Origin: Oharaeibacter diazotrophicus
GTDB taxonomy: Bacteria; Pseudomonadota; Alphaproteobacteria; Rhizobiales; Pleomorphomonadaceae
Length of the DNA stretch: 64,000 bases
Assembly: GCF_004362745.1 (NCBI RefSeq)
Contig: NZ_SNXY01000008.1
Coordinates: 434,001-498,000, forward strand
Reading direction: 5' to 3'
Part shown: positions 25,033 to 36,205 of the stretch, in pieces
Layout of the letters: each line of letters opens with the position of its first letter
How positions within the stretch are numbered: the stretch's first letter is position 1
Translations under genes and position numbers: made by a program
The notes under the pieces: model-generated
Databases searched by the model: none
What the model was told of the DNA's origin: nothing
The model's input: the letters and a program-made list of their open reading frames with translations, nothing else

Positions 25033-26927
25033 GGCGGCGCACGATCGACCTCTCGGCCGGCGCGGTGTCGCGCCGGAGCGTCCTCGCCGGTCTCGGCGTC
25101 GCCGGGCTCGCCGCGGCGGCGTCGCTGCCGCCGTTCGGTCGGGCCCTCGCCGCCGCCGGACGCCGTCATGGCCTGTCGATCTTCGGCGACCTGAAGTACC
25201 CGGCCGACTTCACCCGGTTCGCCTACGCGAACCCGGACGCGCCCAAGGGCGGTCGGCTGCCCTTCACCGTGCCGAACTGGTACTTCAACCAGGACCCGCA
25301 GGGCTTCGACACGCTGAACGGCTTCGTGATCAAGGGCTCGGCGGCGCCCCGCGTCGAGCTCTGCTTCGACGCCCTGATGGTGCGCGCGCTCGACGAGCCC
25401 GACGCGGTCTACGGCCTCCTCGCCGAGGCGGTCGAGGTGTCGGAGGACGGCACCACCTACACCTTCCATCTCAGGCCCGACGCCCGCTTCCACGACGGCA
25501 GCGCCCTCACCGCCGAGGACGTCGCCTTCAGCTACAACCTCCTGAAGGCGAAGGGCCATCCCAATCTCGCCGACGGCCTGCGCGAGATGGCGAACGCCGA
25601 GGCGATCGACGCCGGGATCGTCGAACTGTCGTTCACCGGCCGGCAGAGCCTGTCGGCACCTTTGGAGGCGACCGGCTTCCCCGTGTTCTCCAAGGCCTGG
25701 TGGGACGGGCGCGACTTCGGCGCGGCGACGCTGGAGCCGATCCTCGGCTCCGGCCCCTACAAGGTCGGCCGGTTCGACCAGCACGCCTTCGTCGAATACG
25801 AACGCGTGCCGGACTGGTGGGCGAAGGACCTGCCGGTCTCCCGCGGCCAGTATAATTTCGACGTCGTCCGCGTCGAGTTCTACAAGGAGCGCCAAGCCGC
25901 CTTCGAAGCGTTCAAGAAGGGCGAGACGCTGCTGCGCGAGGAGTTCGTCTCCAAGACCTGGGCCACCGAATACGACTTCCCGGCGATCCGCGACGGCCGC
26001 GTGAAGCGCGAGGAGATCGCCGCCGAGGCCAACCCGTCGATGCAGGGCTGGTTCTTCAACCTGCGCCGCGGCAAGTTCGCCGACCCGCGCACCCGCGAGG
26101 CGATCGGCCTCGCCTTCGACTTCGAGTGGACCAACAAGAACCTGTTCTTCGGCGCCTACGCGCGGCAGACCTCGTTCTTCCAGAAGTCCGACTTCGCCGC
26201 CGACGGTCCGCCCTCGCCCGCCGAGGCCGTGCTGCTGGAGTCGTTCCGCGCCGACCTGCCGGCGGGCGTGTTCGGGCCGGCCGTGTCGCCGCCGGTCGCC
26301 GACGGTTCCGGACGCGACCGGACGCTGCTCCGCCGGGCCGCCGAGCTGCTCGCGGCCGCCGGATGGACGCGCGACGGCGAGGTGCTGCGCGATCGTGCCG
26401 GCGCGGCGCTGACGCTCGAGTTCCTGATCGAGTCCACCGTGTACGAACGGGTGCTGACGCCGTACGTGCGCAACCTGCGCTCGATCGGCGTCGACGCCTC
26501 GGTGCGGCTGGTCGACAGCTCGCAGTACCAGCGCCGCACCCAGGACTTCGACTTCGACGTGATCGGCCGTGCCTTCTCGATGTCGCCGACGCCGATCGAG
26601 AGCCTGGACGGCTTCTTCCACTCCCGCCTCGCAAACCAGCCGGGATCCTACAACGTCTCCGGCATCGCGGTCCCGGCGATCGACGCGCTGATCGCCCGCG
26701 CCGGGCAGGTGAAGCACCGCGGCGAGCTGGTCGACGTCGTCCGCGCGATCGACCGCGTGCTGCGCGCCCTTCATGTCTGGGTGCCGAACTGGTACTCCTC
26801 CACGCACCGCGTCGCGGTCTGGGACGTGTTCGGCCGGCCGGCCGAGAAGCCCGCCTACGGCTTCCCGGTCGAGAGCACGTGGTGGATCGACGCGGACAAG
26901 GCCGCCGCGCTCGGCAAGGGCGGCTGA
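25029..26927 (+). CDS. yejA2: Periplasmic peptide-binding protein, YejA-like (second paralogue, Tat-type signal)
   Basis: A 632-residue paralogue of the preceding gene. The N-terminus has a twin-arginine type signal, VSRRSVLAGLGVAGLAAAA, ending near ALAAAGRRHG at about residue 42. The mature protein shows the same landmarks: FTRFAYANPDAPKGGRLPFT, FHLRPDARFHDGSALTAEDV, SGPYKVGRFDQHAFVEYERV and a C-terminal FPVESTWWIDADKA. The start ATGA overlaps the stop of the first paralogue, so expression is coupled. Two binding proteins with different export routes feeding one permease would widen the peptide range (inference). Confidence 0.93.
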   Translation: MRRRTIDLSAGAVSRRSVLAGLGVAGLAAAASLPPFGRALAAAGRRHGLSIFGDLKYPADFTRFAYANPDAPKGGRLPFTVPNWYFNQDPQGFDTLNGFVIKGSAAPRVELCFDALMVRALDEPDAVYGLLAEAVEVSEDGTTYTFHLRPDARFHDGSALTAEDVAFSYNLLKAKGHPNLADGLREMANAEAIDAGIVELSFTGRQSLSAPLEATGFPVFSKAWWDGRDFGAATLEPILGSGPYKVGRFDQHAFVEYERVPDWWAKDLPVSRGQYNFDVVRVEFYKERQAAFEAFKKGETLLREEFVSKTWATEYDFPAIRDGRVKREEIAAEANPSMQGWFFNLRRGKFADPRTREAIGLAFDFEWTNKNLFFGAYARQTSFFQKSDFAADGPPSPAEAVLLESFRADLPAGVFGPAVSPPVADGSGRDRTLLRRAAELLAAAGWTRDGEVLRDRAGAALTLEFLIESTVYERVLTPYVRNLRSIGVDASVRLVDSSQYQRRTQDFDFDVIGRAFSMSPTPIESLDGFFHSRLANQPGSYNVSGIAVPAIDALIARAGQVKHRGELVDVVRAIDRVLRALHVWVPNWYSSTHRVAVWDVFGRPAEKPAYGFPVESTWWIDADKAAALGKGG

Positions 26928-27014
26928 GCCGGCGCGGACATCGGACGGACGGCCGCCGGAGCGGCCGGGGATAAGGACGCCGCCCGCGGCAGCGAAGGGG
27001 AACGACGACACCAG

Positions 27015-28148
27015 ATGGGCGCCTACATCCTACGCCGCCTCCTCTTGATGATCCCGACGCTGATCGGGATCATGGCCGTAAACTTCGCCGTCATCCAGTT
27101 CGCGCCGGGCGGTCCGGTCGAGCAGGTGATCGCCAAGCTGCAGGGCACCGACGTCTCGGCCACCGAGCGCTTCTCCGGCGGCGGCAACGACTTCGGCAGC
27201 CAGCAGGCCGGTGCCGACAGCGCCGGCGGCGACGCCGGGCTGTCCTCGAAGTACCGCGGCGCCCAAGGGCTCGACCCGGAGTTCATCGCGCAGCTCGAGA
27301 AGGAATTCGGCTTCGACAAGCCGCCGCTCGAGCGCTTCCTGACCATGCTGTGGAATTACGCCCGCTTCGACTTCGGCAACAGCTACTTCCGCGACATCCC
27401 CGTGGTCGACCTCGTGCTCGAGAAGATGCCCGTCTCGATCTCGCTCGGGCTGTGGATGACGCTGATCTCCTACCTCGTCTCGATCCCGCTCGGGATCGGC
27501 AAGGCGGTCCGCGACGGCTCTCGCTTCGACGTCTGGACCTCGGCGGTGATCGTGGTCGGCTACGCCATCCCGAGCTTCCTGTTCGCGATCCTCCTGATCG
27601 TGCTGTTCGCCGGCGGCAACTTCTTCGACTGGTTCCCGCTGCGCGGGCTGTGGTCGGAGCGCTACGGCGGAACGCCGTTCTGGAGCTGGATCACCGACCC
27701 GGTCGCGCTCGCCGACTACTTCTGGCACCTCGCGCTGCCACTGACCGCCATGGCGGTGTCGGCCTTCGCGACCACGACGCTGCTGGTCAAGAACTCCTTC
27801 CTCGACGAGATCCGCAAGCAATACGTGCTGACGGCGCGGATGAAGGGCCTGACCGAGCGGGCGATCCTCTACCGCCACGTCTTCCGCAACGCGATGCTGA
27901 TCGTGATCGCCGGCTTTCCGGGCGCCTTCATCGGCGTCTTCATCACCGGCTCGCTGTTGATCGAGACGATCTTCTCGCTCGACGGTCTCGGCCTGCTCGG
28001 CTACCGCAGCGCGATCGACCGCGACTATGCGGTGGTGTTCGCCACGCTCTACATCTTCTCGCTCATCGGCCTCGTGGTGACGCTGATCTCCGACCTGACC
28101 TACACCCTGATCGATCCCCGGATCGACTTCGACAGCCGCGAGGTCTGA
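27015..28148 (+). CDS. yejB: ABC transporter permease YejB
   Basis: A 377-residue inner-membrane permease of the oligopeptide type. The N-terminus MGAYILRRLLLMIPTLIGIM is the first helix; a long periplasmic loop follows (about residues 40-120, rich in Gly/Ser), as is typical of YejB; five more helices follow. The cytoplasmic EAA-like loop that docks on the ATPase reads YVLTARMKGLTERAILYRHV. It starts 87 nt after yejA2 and ends 3 nt before the yejE start. Confidence 0.95.
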   Translation: MGAYILRRLLLMIPTLIGIMAVNFAVIQFAPGGPVEQVIAKLQGTDVSATERFSGGGNDFGSQQAGADSAGGDAGLSSKYRGAQGLDPEFIAQLEKEFGFDKPPLERFLTMLWNYARFDFGNSYFRDIPVVDLVLEKMPVSISLGLWMTLISYLVSIPLGIGKAVRDGSRFDVWTSAVIVVGYAIPSFLFAILLIVLFAGGNFFDWFPLRGLWSERYGGTPFWSWITDPVALADYFWHLALPLTAMAVSAFATTTLLVKNSFLDEIRKQYVLTARMKGLTERAILYRHVFRNAMLIVIAGFPGAFIGVFITGSLLIETIFSLDGLGLLGYRSAIDRDYAVVFATLYIFSLIGLVVTLISDLTYTLIDPRIDFDSREV

Positions 28149-28151
28149 CGC

Positions 28152-29288
28152 TTGGCCGCCGTCGCTCCCGCCATCGCCGCCCCGGTCCAGAAGGGCTGGC
28201 TGTCGCCGCTCAACCGGCGCCGCTTCGCCAACTTCCGCGCCAACCGGCGCGGCTGGTGGTCGTTCTGGATCTTCATGACGCTGTTCGTGGTCTCGCTCGG
28301 CTCCGAGCTGATCGCCAACGACCGGCCGATCGTGGCGTCCTACAAGGGCGAGATCCTGTTCCCGATCCTGAAGGACTATCCGGAGGAAAAGTTCGGCGGC
28401 TTCCTCGCAACCACCGACTTCCGCGACCCCTTCATTCAGGAGGAGGTGCTGAAAAACGGCTGGATGGTGTGGCCGCCGATCCGCTATTCCTACGGCACTG
28501 TCAACAACGAGATCCCGACGCCCGCACCCTCGCCGCCCGCCCTCGGGCTCGACCGCGCGACGCTGTGCTCGGCCTATCCGGCCGGGGTCGACGACCGCAA
28601 CTGCGTCGCCGGCAACTTCAACTGGCTCGGCACCGACGACCAGGGCCGCGACCTGATCGCGCGGCTGCTCTACGGCTTCCGGATCTCGGTGCTGTTCGGC
28701 CTGCTGCTGGCCGGCATCTCGTCGGTGGTCGGCGTCGCCGCCGGCGCGGTGCAAGGCTATTTCGGCGGCTGGCTCGATCTGACGATGCAGCGCTTCATCG
28801 AGATCTGGTCGTCGATGCCGACGCTCTACCTGATCATCATCCTGTCGTCGGTGCTGGCGCCGTCCTTCCTGATCCTGCTCGGCATCCTGCTCGCCTTCTC
28901 CTGGGTGGCGCTGGTCGGCGTCGTGCGCGCCGAGTTCCTGCGGGCGCGCAACTTCGAATACGTCACCGCCGCGCGCGCCCTCGGGGTGCCGAACCGCACC
29001 ATCATGATCCGCCACCTCCTGCCCAACGCCATGGTGGCGACGCTGACCTTCCTGCCGTTCATCCTGAGCTCGTCGATCACGACGCTGACCTCGCTCGACT
29101 TCCTCGGCTTCGGGCTGCCGCCGGGGTCGCCCTCGCTCGGCGAACTGCTCGCCCAGGGCAAAGCCAACCTGCAGGCGCCCTGGCTCGGCCTGACCGGCTT
29201 CTTCGTGATCGCGACCATGCTAAGCTTGCTGGTCTTCGTCGGCGAGGCGGTGCGCGACGCCTTCGACCCGCGCAAGACGTTCCGGTGA
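28152..29288 (+). CDS. yejE: ABC transporter permease YejE
   Basis: A 378-residue partner of YejB. One helix near residues 37-57, a ~110-residue periplasmic segment with two cysteines (LCSAYPAG, NCVAGNFNW) that could form a disulfide, then LGTDDQGRDLIARLLYG and five further helices; EAA loop YVTAARALGVPNRTIMIRH. The start codon is TTG at 28152, 3 nt past yejB, with GAGGT upstream; no better ATG exists before the first helix. Confidence 0.94.
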   Translation: MAAVAPAIAAPVQKGWLSPLNRRRFANFRANRRGWWSFWIFMTLFVVSLGSELIANDRPIVASYKGEILFPILKDYPEEKFGGFLATTDFRDPFIQEEVLKNGWMVWPPIRYSYGTVNNEIPTPAPSPPALGLDRATLCSAYPAGVDDRNCVAGNFNWLGTDDQGRDLIARLLYGFRISVLFGLLLAGISSVVGVAAGAVQGYFGGWLDLTMQRFIEIWSSMPTLYLIIILSSVLAPSFLILLGILLAFSWVALVGVVRAEFLRARNFEYVTAARALGVPNRTIMIRHLLPNAMVATLTFLPFILSSSITTLTSLDFLGFGLPPGSPSLGELLAQGKANLQAPWLGLTGFFVIATMLSLLVFVGEAVRDAFDPRKTFR

Positions 29289-29298
29289 GGATGCGGCC

Positions 29299-29529
29299 AT
29301 GGACAAGGTGGTGATCCGGCGGATCATGGCGACCGAACTGCCGGCCGAGGTGCGCGGCGACATCGCCGGCGACCACCCGGTCGAAGTGACGGTGCGCGAC
29401 CTCCGGGCAACCGCCGAGGACGGGCTGGCCGGCCATTTCTCCCGCCATTTCGCCGCGGTCCGGAACCACTTCCCGACGGCCGACAGCATCGTCGCCCACG
29501 TCCGGCACGTCCGCGACGGCGAGGATTGA
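29299..29529 (+). CDS. Putative antitoxin of a PIN-toxin pair
   Basis: A 76-residue, charged protein (MDKVVIRRIMATELPAEVRG ... VRHVRDGED) whose gene lies 10 nt after yejE and 3 nt before a PIN-domain gene. I do not recognise an AbrB, RHH or Phd fold with confidence. Its size, its place directly upstream of a PIN toxin, and the tight spacing make it the likely antitoxin. GAGGATG precedes the ATG at 29299 at normal distance. Position inside the yej operon is unusual. Confidence 0.6.
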   Translation: MDKVVIRRIMATELPAEVRGDIAGDHPVEVTVRDLRATAEDGLAGHFSRHFAAVRNHFPTADSIVAHVRHVRDGED

Positions 29530-29532
29530 CGG

Positions 29533-29981
29533 GTGCCCGACCGGATCGTCCATCTCGACACCAACGTCTTCATCGCGGCTTTCGAGACCGCGGACGGTCC
29601 CGGCTACGCCGCGCGCCGCCTGCTCACCGCGGCGGAGAACGCCCGCCTGCGCATCGTCACCAGCGAACTCACACTGTCGGAAGTCCTGGTCGGACCGCTG
29701 CGGCGCGGCGACGACGCGCTGGCGGCGCTCTACCGGAGCATCCTGGTGTCCCGCGAGGGCTTCGCCGTCGCACCGATCGACCGGGCCGTCCTCGAAGCCG
29801 CGGCGCAGCTGCGGGCCGGGCACGGCACCCTGCGGCTACCCGACGCGATCCACCGCGCCACCGCCGACCTCTCCACCTGTACCGCCGTCGCCACGGCCGA
29901 TCTGCGCCTGCCGCTCGCCGCGGGGCAACGGCGCATCGACCTCGACGACGCTGCCGTTACGGCCTTCCTGGATCCGCCGCC

Positions 29982-29985
<4 letters not shown>
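29533..29985 (+). CDS. PIN-domain ribonuclease, VapC-like toxin
   Basis: A 150-residue PIN-domain protein. The acidic metal-binding residues are in place: Asp9 in HLDTNVFI, a glutamate in TSELTLSEVLVG, Asp in LRLPDAIH, and a late aspartate in ATADLRLPLA. Family knowledge: VapC toxins cleave tRNA or rRNA and are held in check by the neighbouring antitoxin. The start is GTG at 29533. Its TGA overlaps the ATG of yejF (ATGA), so toxin and transporter ATPase are translated from the same message. Whether it is toxic is not shown. Confidence 0.82.
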
Positions 29986-31610
<1,625 letters not shown>

Positions 31611-31641
31611 TCGCCCGCGCGAAATCCCCCTCGGACGGCGG

Positions 31642-31670
31642 TTGACGCCGGGTCCGGCGCCCTGTTCATC
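31642..31670 (+). promoter_or_regulatory. Candidate sigma-70-type promoter for the TMEM43-like gene
   Basis: TTGACG (31642-31647), 17 nt, TTCATC (31665-31670), 26 nt before the ATG at 31696. The -35 is good and the -10 is weak. Confidence 0.4.
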
Positions 31671-31695
31671 TCCGCGCCGGGACGGAGGGCAGGCG

Positions 31696-32862
31696 ATGGC
31701 GCGCGATCGGTTCACGGAAGTCACGTCGGTGTCGTGGTTCGGCCGGCTGAAGCGGTCGGTCGGCGGGGTGGTGTTCGGGCTGCTGCTGCTGGTCGTCGCC
31801 ACGATCGGCCTGTTCTGGAACGAGGGCCGCGCGGTGACGACGGCGCGCTCGCTCGCCGAGGGCAAGGGCCTCGTGGTCTCGGTCGACGCCGGCACGATCG
31901 ACCGCGCGAACGAGGGCCGGCTGGTCCACGTCGCAGCGCCGGTGACCCTCGACGGCGAGGTCGCCGACGACGTCTTCCCGGTCCGGGCCGCCGCGATCCG
32001 GCTGGTGCGCCGGGTCGAGATGTACCAGTGGCGCCAGAGTTCGCAGTCGGAGACGCGCAAGACCCTCGGCGGCGGCGAGGAGACGGTCACCACCTACAGC
32101 TACGACAAGGTCTGGCAGGAGGGGCGGATCGATTCCTCCGACTTCCGCGAGCCATCCGGCCACGACAACCCATCGCTGCCGGTGGAGAGCCGCACCGTCT
32201 CGGCCGCGAGCGCCCGGCTCGGCGCCTTCCGGATCGACGAGGGCGTGCTCGACCAGGTCGGCAGCGAACGCCCGCTCGCCGTCGACGCGGCCCGCGCCGA
32301 CGACTTCGCCGCCGCACTCGGCGACGGCCGCCGCGCCCGAGTCGTCGGCGGCGAGGTCCGGATCGGCACCGATCCGGACCGGCCCGCGGTCGGCGACCTC
32401 AGGATCCGCTTCGCCACGGTGCCGCCGGGACCCGTCAGCGCGATCGGGCGGCAGACCGGCGACGGCCTTTCCGCCTACCAGACCGAGAGCGGCGACGCGC
32501 TCCTGATGGCCGAGGACGGCACCGTGGCCGCCGACGTGATGTTCGCCCACGCCGAGAGCGCCAACACCACCCTGACCTGGGTGATCCGCCTCGTCGGCGT
32601 GCTGGCGACCTGGATCGGCTTCGCGCTGGTGCTCGGGCCGCTGTCGGTGGTGTTCGACGTGATCCCCTTCCTCGGCTCGCTGGTCGGCTTCGGCACCGGG
32701 CTGGTGGCGGCCGTGCTGACGGCGGTGACGGCGCCGGTGGTGATCGCGGTGGCGTGGTTCTGGTACCGGCCGCTGGTGTCGCTGGCCGTGCTCGCGGTCG
32801 CGGGTCTGCTGGTCGCGTTCCTGATGTGGCGCGGCCGGGCCCGGGCCGCGACGGCGACCTGA
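31696..32862 (+). CDS. TMEM43-family membrane protein
   Basis: A 388-residue protein. One helix near residues 22-42 (SVGGVVFGLLLLVVATIGLF) with FWNEGRAV after it, a ~250-residue extracytoplasmic domain with RLVRRVEMYQWRQSSQSETR and YSYDKVWQEGRIDSSDF, then four C-terminal helices (about 285-380). This layout and the WNEGRAV and VEMYQW blocks match the TMEM43 (LUMA) family of eukaryotic inner nuclear membrane proteins, which also has bacterial members of unknown function. The start has GGAGG 9-12 nt upstream. It stands alone between yejF and trpF, and a structured repeat begins 2 nt after its stop. Confidence 0.82.
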   Translation: MARDRFTEVTSVSWFGRLKRSVGGVVFGLLLLVVATIGLFWNEGRAVTTARSLAEGKGLVVSVDAGTIDRANEGRLVHVAAPVTLDGEVADDVFPVRAAAIRLVRRVEMYQWRQSSQSETRKTLGGGEETVTTYSYDKVWQEGRIDSSDFREPSGHDNPSLPVESRTVSAASARLGAFRIDEGVLDQVGSERPLAVDAARADDFAAALGDGRRARVVGGEVRIGTDPDRPAVGDLRIRFATVPPGPVSAIGRQTGDGLSAYQTESGDALLMAEDGTVAADVMFAHAESANTTLTWVIRLVGVLATWIGFALVLGPLSVVFDVIPFLGSLVGFGTGLVAAVLTAVTAPVVIAVAWFWYRPLVSLAVLAVAGLLVAFLMWRGRARAATAT

Positions 32863-32864
32863 TG

Positions 32865-32952
32865 CCGAGCCCGCGAAGGTCCGGCCTCCGGTCCGAGCCT
32901 TGCGAGCGAGGAGCGCCCGACCGGGCGCCGGCCGTACGGCCGAAACCTCTCG
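32865..32952 (+). repeat. Post-stop structured repeat, copy A
   Basis: An 88-bp element that begins CCGAGC 2 nt after the stop of the TMEM43-like gene. It holds an imperfect hairpin (GCGAAGGTCCGG ... CCGGTCCGAGCCTTGC), the palindrome-like GCGCCCGACCGGGCGCC, the tip GGCCGTACGGCC, and ends CGAAACCTCTCG. Copies B and C share order and orientation relative to the upstream gene. Confidence 0.8.
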
Positions 32953-32992
32953 ACCTCGACAACCGGCGCGATCCGTGCGATCGGGAACGACC

Positions 32993-33714
32993 ATGTCCGC
33001 ACCCTTCCTCGTCAAGATCTGCGGCCTCTCGACGCCCGCCTCTATCGACGCCGCCGTCGACGCCGGCGCCGACATGATCGGCCTCGTCCACTTCGCCCGC
33101 AGCCCGCGCCACGTCGACGCCGACGCCGCGGCGCGGCTGGCCGACCACGCCCGCGGCCGTGCCGCGGTGGTGCTGCTGACGGTGGACGCCGACGACGCCC
33201 TCCTCGACGCCCTGGTGGCGCGGATCCGCCCCGACGTGGTGCAGTTGCACGGCCGCGAGGACGTCGCGCGGGTCGCGGCGGTGCGGGCGCGCACCCGCCT
33301 GAAGGTCGCCAAGGCGCTCGGCATCGCCTCGGCCGACGACGTCGACCGCGCCCGCGACCACGACCGCGGCAGTGCCGACTACCTGCTGTTCGACGCCAAG
33401 CCGCCGAAGGACGCGACGCGGCCGGGCGGGCTCGGCGCGCCGTTCGACTGGGACCTCCTCGCCGGCGCCGCCTTCGCCACGCCCGTCTTGCTTTCGGGGG
33501 GGCTCGGCCCTACCAACGTCGGCGAGGCGGTGCGACGGACGCGGCCGGCGGGCGTCGACGTCTCCTCGGGGGTGGAGAGCGCCCCCGGCGTCAAGGACGA
33601 CGCCAAGATCCGCGCCTTCGTCGCGGCCGCGCGCGCGGCGGCGGCGGAGATCGCGCCACCGGAGGACGCCGCCCGCGGGGCGGCCGACGCGTCGACGAGG
33701 CAGACGAGGCAGAG

Positions 33715-33718
<4 letters not shown>
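32993..33718 (+). CDS. trpF: Phosphoribosylanthranilate isomerase
   Basis: A 241-residue TIM-barrel enzyme that isomerises phosphoribosylanthranilate in tryptophan synthesis. Signatures: [15 protein letters not shown] with the catalytic cysteine, [21 protein letters not shown] with the catalytic aspartate, [15 protein letters not shown] and [15 protein letters not shown]. The last ~25 residues (after [13 protein letters not shown]) are an Ala-rich tail beyond the usual length. Its TGA overlaps the trpB start (ATGA). Confidence 0.96.
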
Positions 33719-34938
<1,220 letters not shown>

Positions 34939-34999
34939 GCGGCCACCCGCGCGTGCTATCTTGCCGTGCAGGAACGTGCGCGTCGGCGAGGTTCGGAAG

Positions 35000-35227
35000 A
35001 TGACCGAGGGCGAGAATCTGGTCCTGGAGCACCTGAAGGCGATCCGCAAGGAAATGGCGGAATTCCGGCAGGATGTGAACGCCCGGTTCGCGATCCTCTC
35101 GCAGCGGCTCGATCACATGGAAAAGCGCAGCGAGGCCTCGCAATATGTGCTGACCGCCACACTCGGATCGATGCTGGCGGACAGCGAAGACTTGAAGGCC
35201 CGGCTCGCGGCCTTGGAAAACGCCTGA
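35000..35227 (+). CDS. Small coiled-coil protein between trpB and trpA (unknown function)
   Basis: A 75-residue protein ([20 protein letters not shown] at the start) with regular heptads ([20 protein letters not shown]) and the tail [14 protein letters not shown]. Similar short coiled-coil proteins are scattered in rhizobial genomes, often as orphans. The ATG at 35000 has GAGG 8 nt upstream; an upstream in-frame start would add 13 residues. It is in the same direction as trpB (61 nt after it) and trpA (64 nt before it). No link to tryptophan synthesis is evident. Confidence 0.7.
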   Translation: MTEGENLVLEHLKAIRKEMAEFRQDVNARFAILSQRLDHMEKRSEASQYVLTATLGSMLADSEDLKARLAALENA

Positions 35228-35291
35228 CGCCGTGTTCGGCGGCCGACAGACGCAGAAAAGAACAGTGCAAACAAGGACGCCGCCCGCCGTC

Positions 35292-36134
35292 ATGACCAGC
35301 CGCCCCGTCACCCGCATCGACGCCAAGGTCGCCGCCCTTTCCGCCGAGGGCAGGCCCGCGCTCGTCACCTTCGTCACCGCCGGCGACCCGGACTACGACA
35401 CCTCGCTCGCGATCCTGAAGGCGCTGCCGAAGGCCGGCGCCGACATCGTCGAGTTCGGCATGCCGTTCTCCGACCCGATGGCCGAGGGGCCGCCGATCCA
35501 GGCGTCGACGCTGCGCGCCCTCAAGGCCGGCCAGACCATGGCGCGGACGCTGCAGATGGTGCGCGACTTCCGCGCGGACGACGCCACCACGCCTGTGGTG
35601 CTGATGGGCTACTACAACCCGATCTACAGCTACGGTGTCGAGCGCTTCCTCGCCGACGCCAAGGCGGCCGGCGTCGACGGCCTGATCATCGTCGACCTGC
35701 CGCCGGAGGAGGACGACGAGCTCTGCATCCCCGCGCTCGAGGCCGGGGTGTCCTTCATCCGTCTCGCCACGCCGACCACCGACGACAAGCGGCTGCCGGC
35801 GGTGCTCGCGAACACCTCGGGCTTCGTCTACTACGTCTCGATCACCGGCATCACCGGCACCGCCTCGGCCGATCCGACCCGCGTCGCCGACGCGGTCGCG
35901 CGCATCAAGCGCCACACCGACCTGCCGGTGATGGTCGGCTTCGGCGTGCGCACCGGCGAGCAGGCCCGTGCCATCGCGGCGGCCGCCGATGGCGCGGTGG
36001 TGGGTTCCGCCCTCGTCAACGCGGTGCGCGACAGCCTCGAGGACGGCCGGGCGACGGCGCGGACCGTGCCGGCGGTGACGGGTCTCGTCGAGGAGCTCGC
36101 GGCCGGCGTGCGCGCGGCGTCCCGCGCCGGTTAG
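35292..36134 (+). CDS. trpA: Tryptophan synthase alpha chain
   Basis: A 280-residue TIM-barrel lyase that releases indole from indole-glycerol phosphate. Catalytic residues are in [18 protein letters not shown] (glutamate) and [13 protein letters not shown] (aspartate); the flexible loop reads [10 protein letters not shown] and the phosphate site [11 protein letters not shown] use the ATG at 35292 ([12 protein letters not shown]), because the longer frame adds 20 residues not seen in the family. It works as a complex with TrpB. Confidence 0.97.
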   Translation: MTSRPVTRIDAKVAALSAEGRPALVTFVTAGDPDYDTSLAILKALPKAGADIVEFGMPFSDPMAEGPPIQASTLRALKAGQTMARTLQMVRDFRADDATTPVVLMGYYNPIYSYGVERFLADAKAAGVDGLIIVDLPPEEDDELCIPALEAGVSFIRLATPTTDDKRLPAVLANTSGFVYYVSITGITGTASADPTRVADAVARIKRHTDLPVMVGFGVRTGEQARAIAAAADGAVVGSALVNAVRDSLEDGRATARTVPAVTGLVEELAAGVRAASRAG

Positions 36135-36205
36135 GCTTAATACGAGGTGCTTCGAGTAAAATCCTAACGATCGGCTAACATGGCGCGTCTTTCGGGGACT
36201 GCGCC

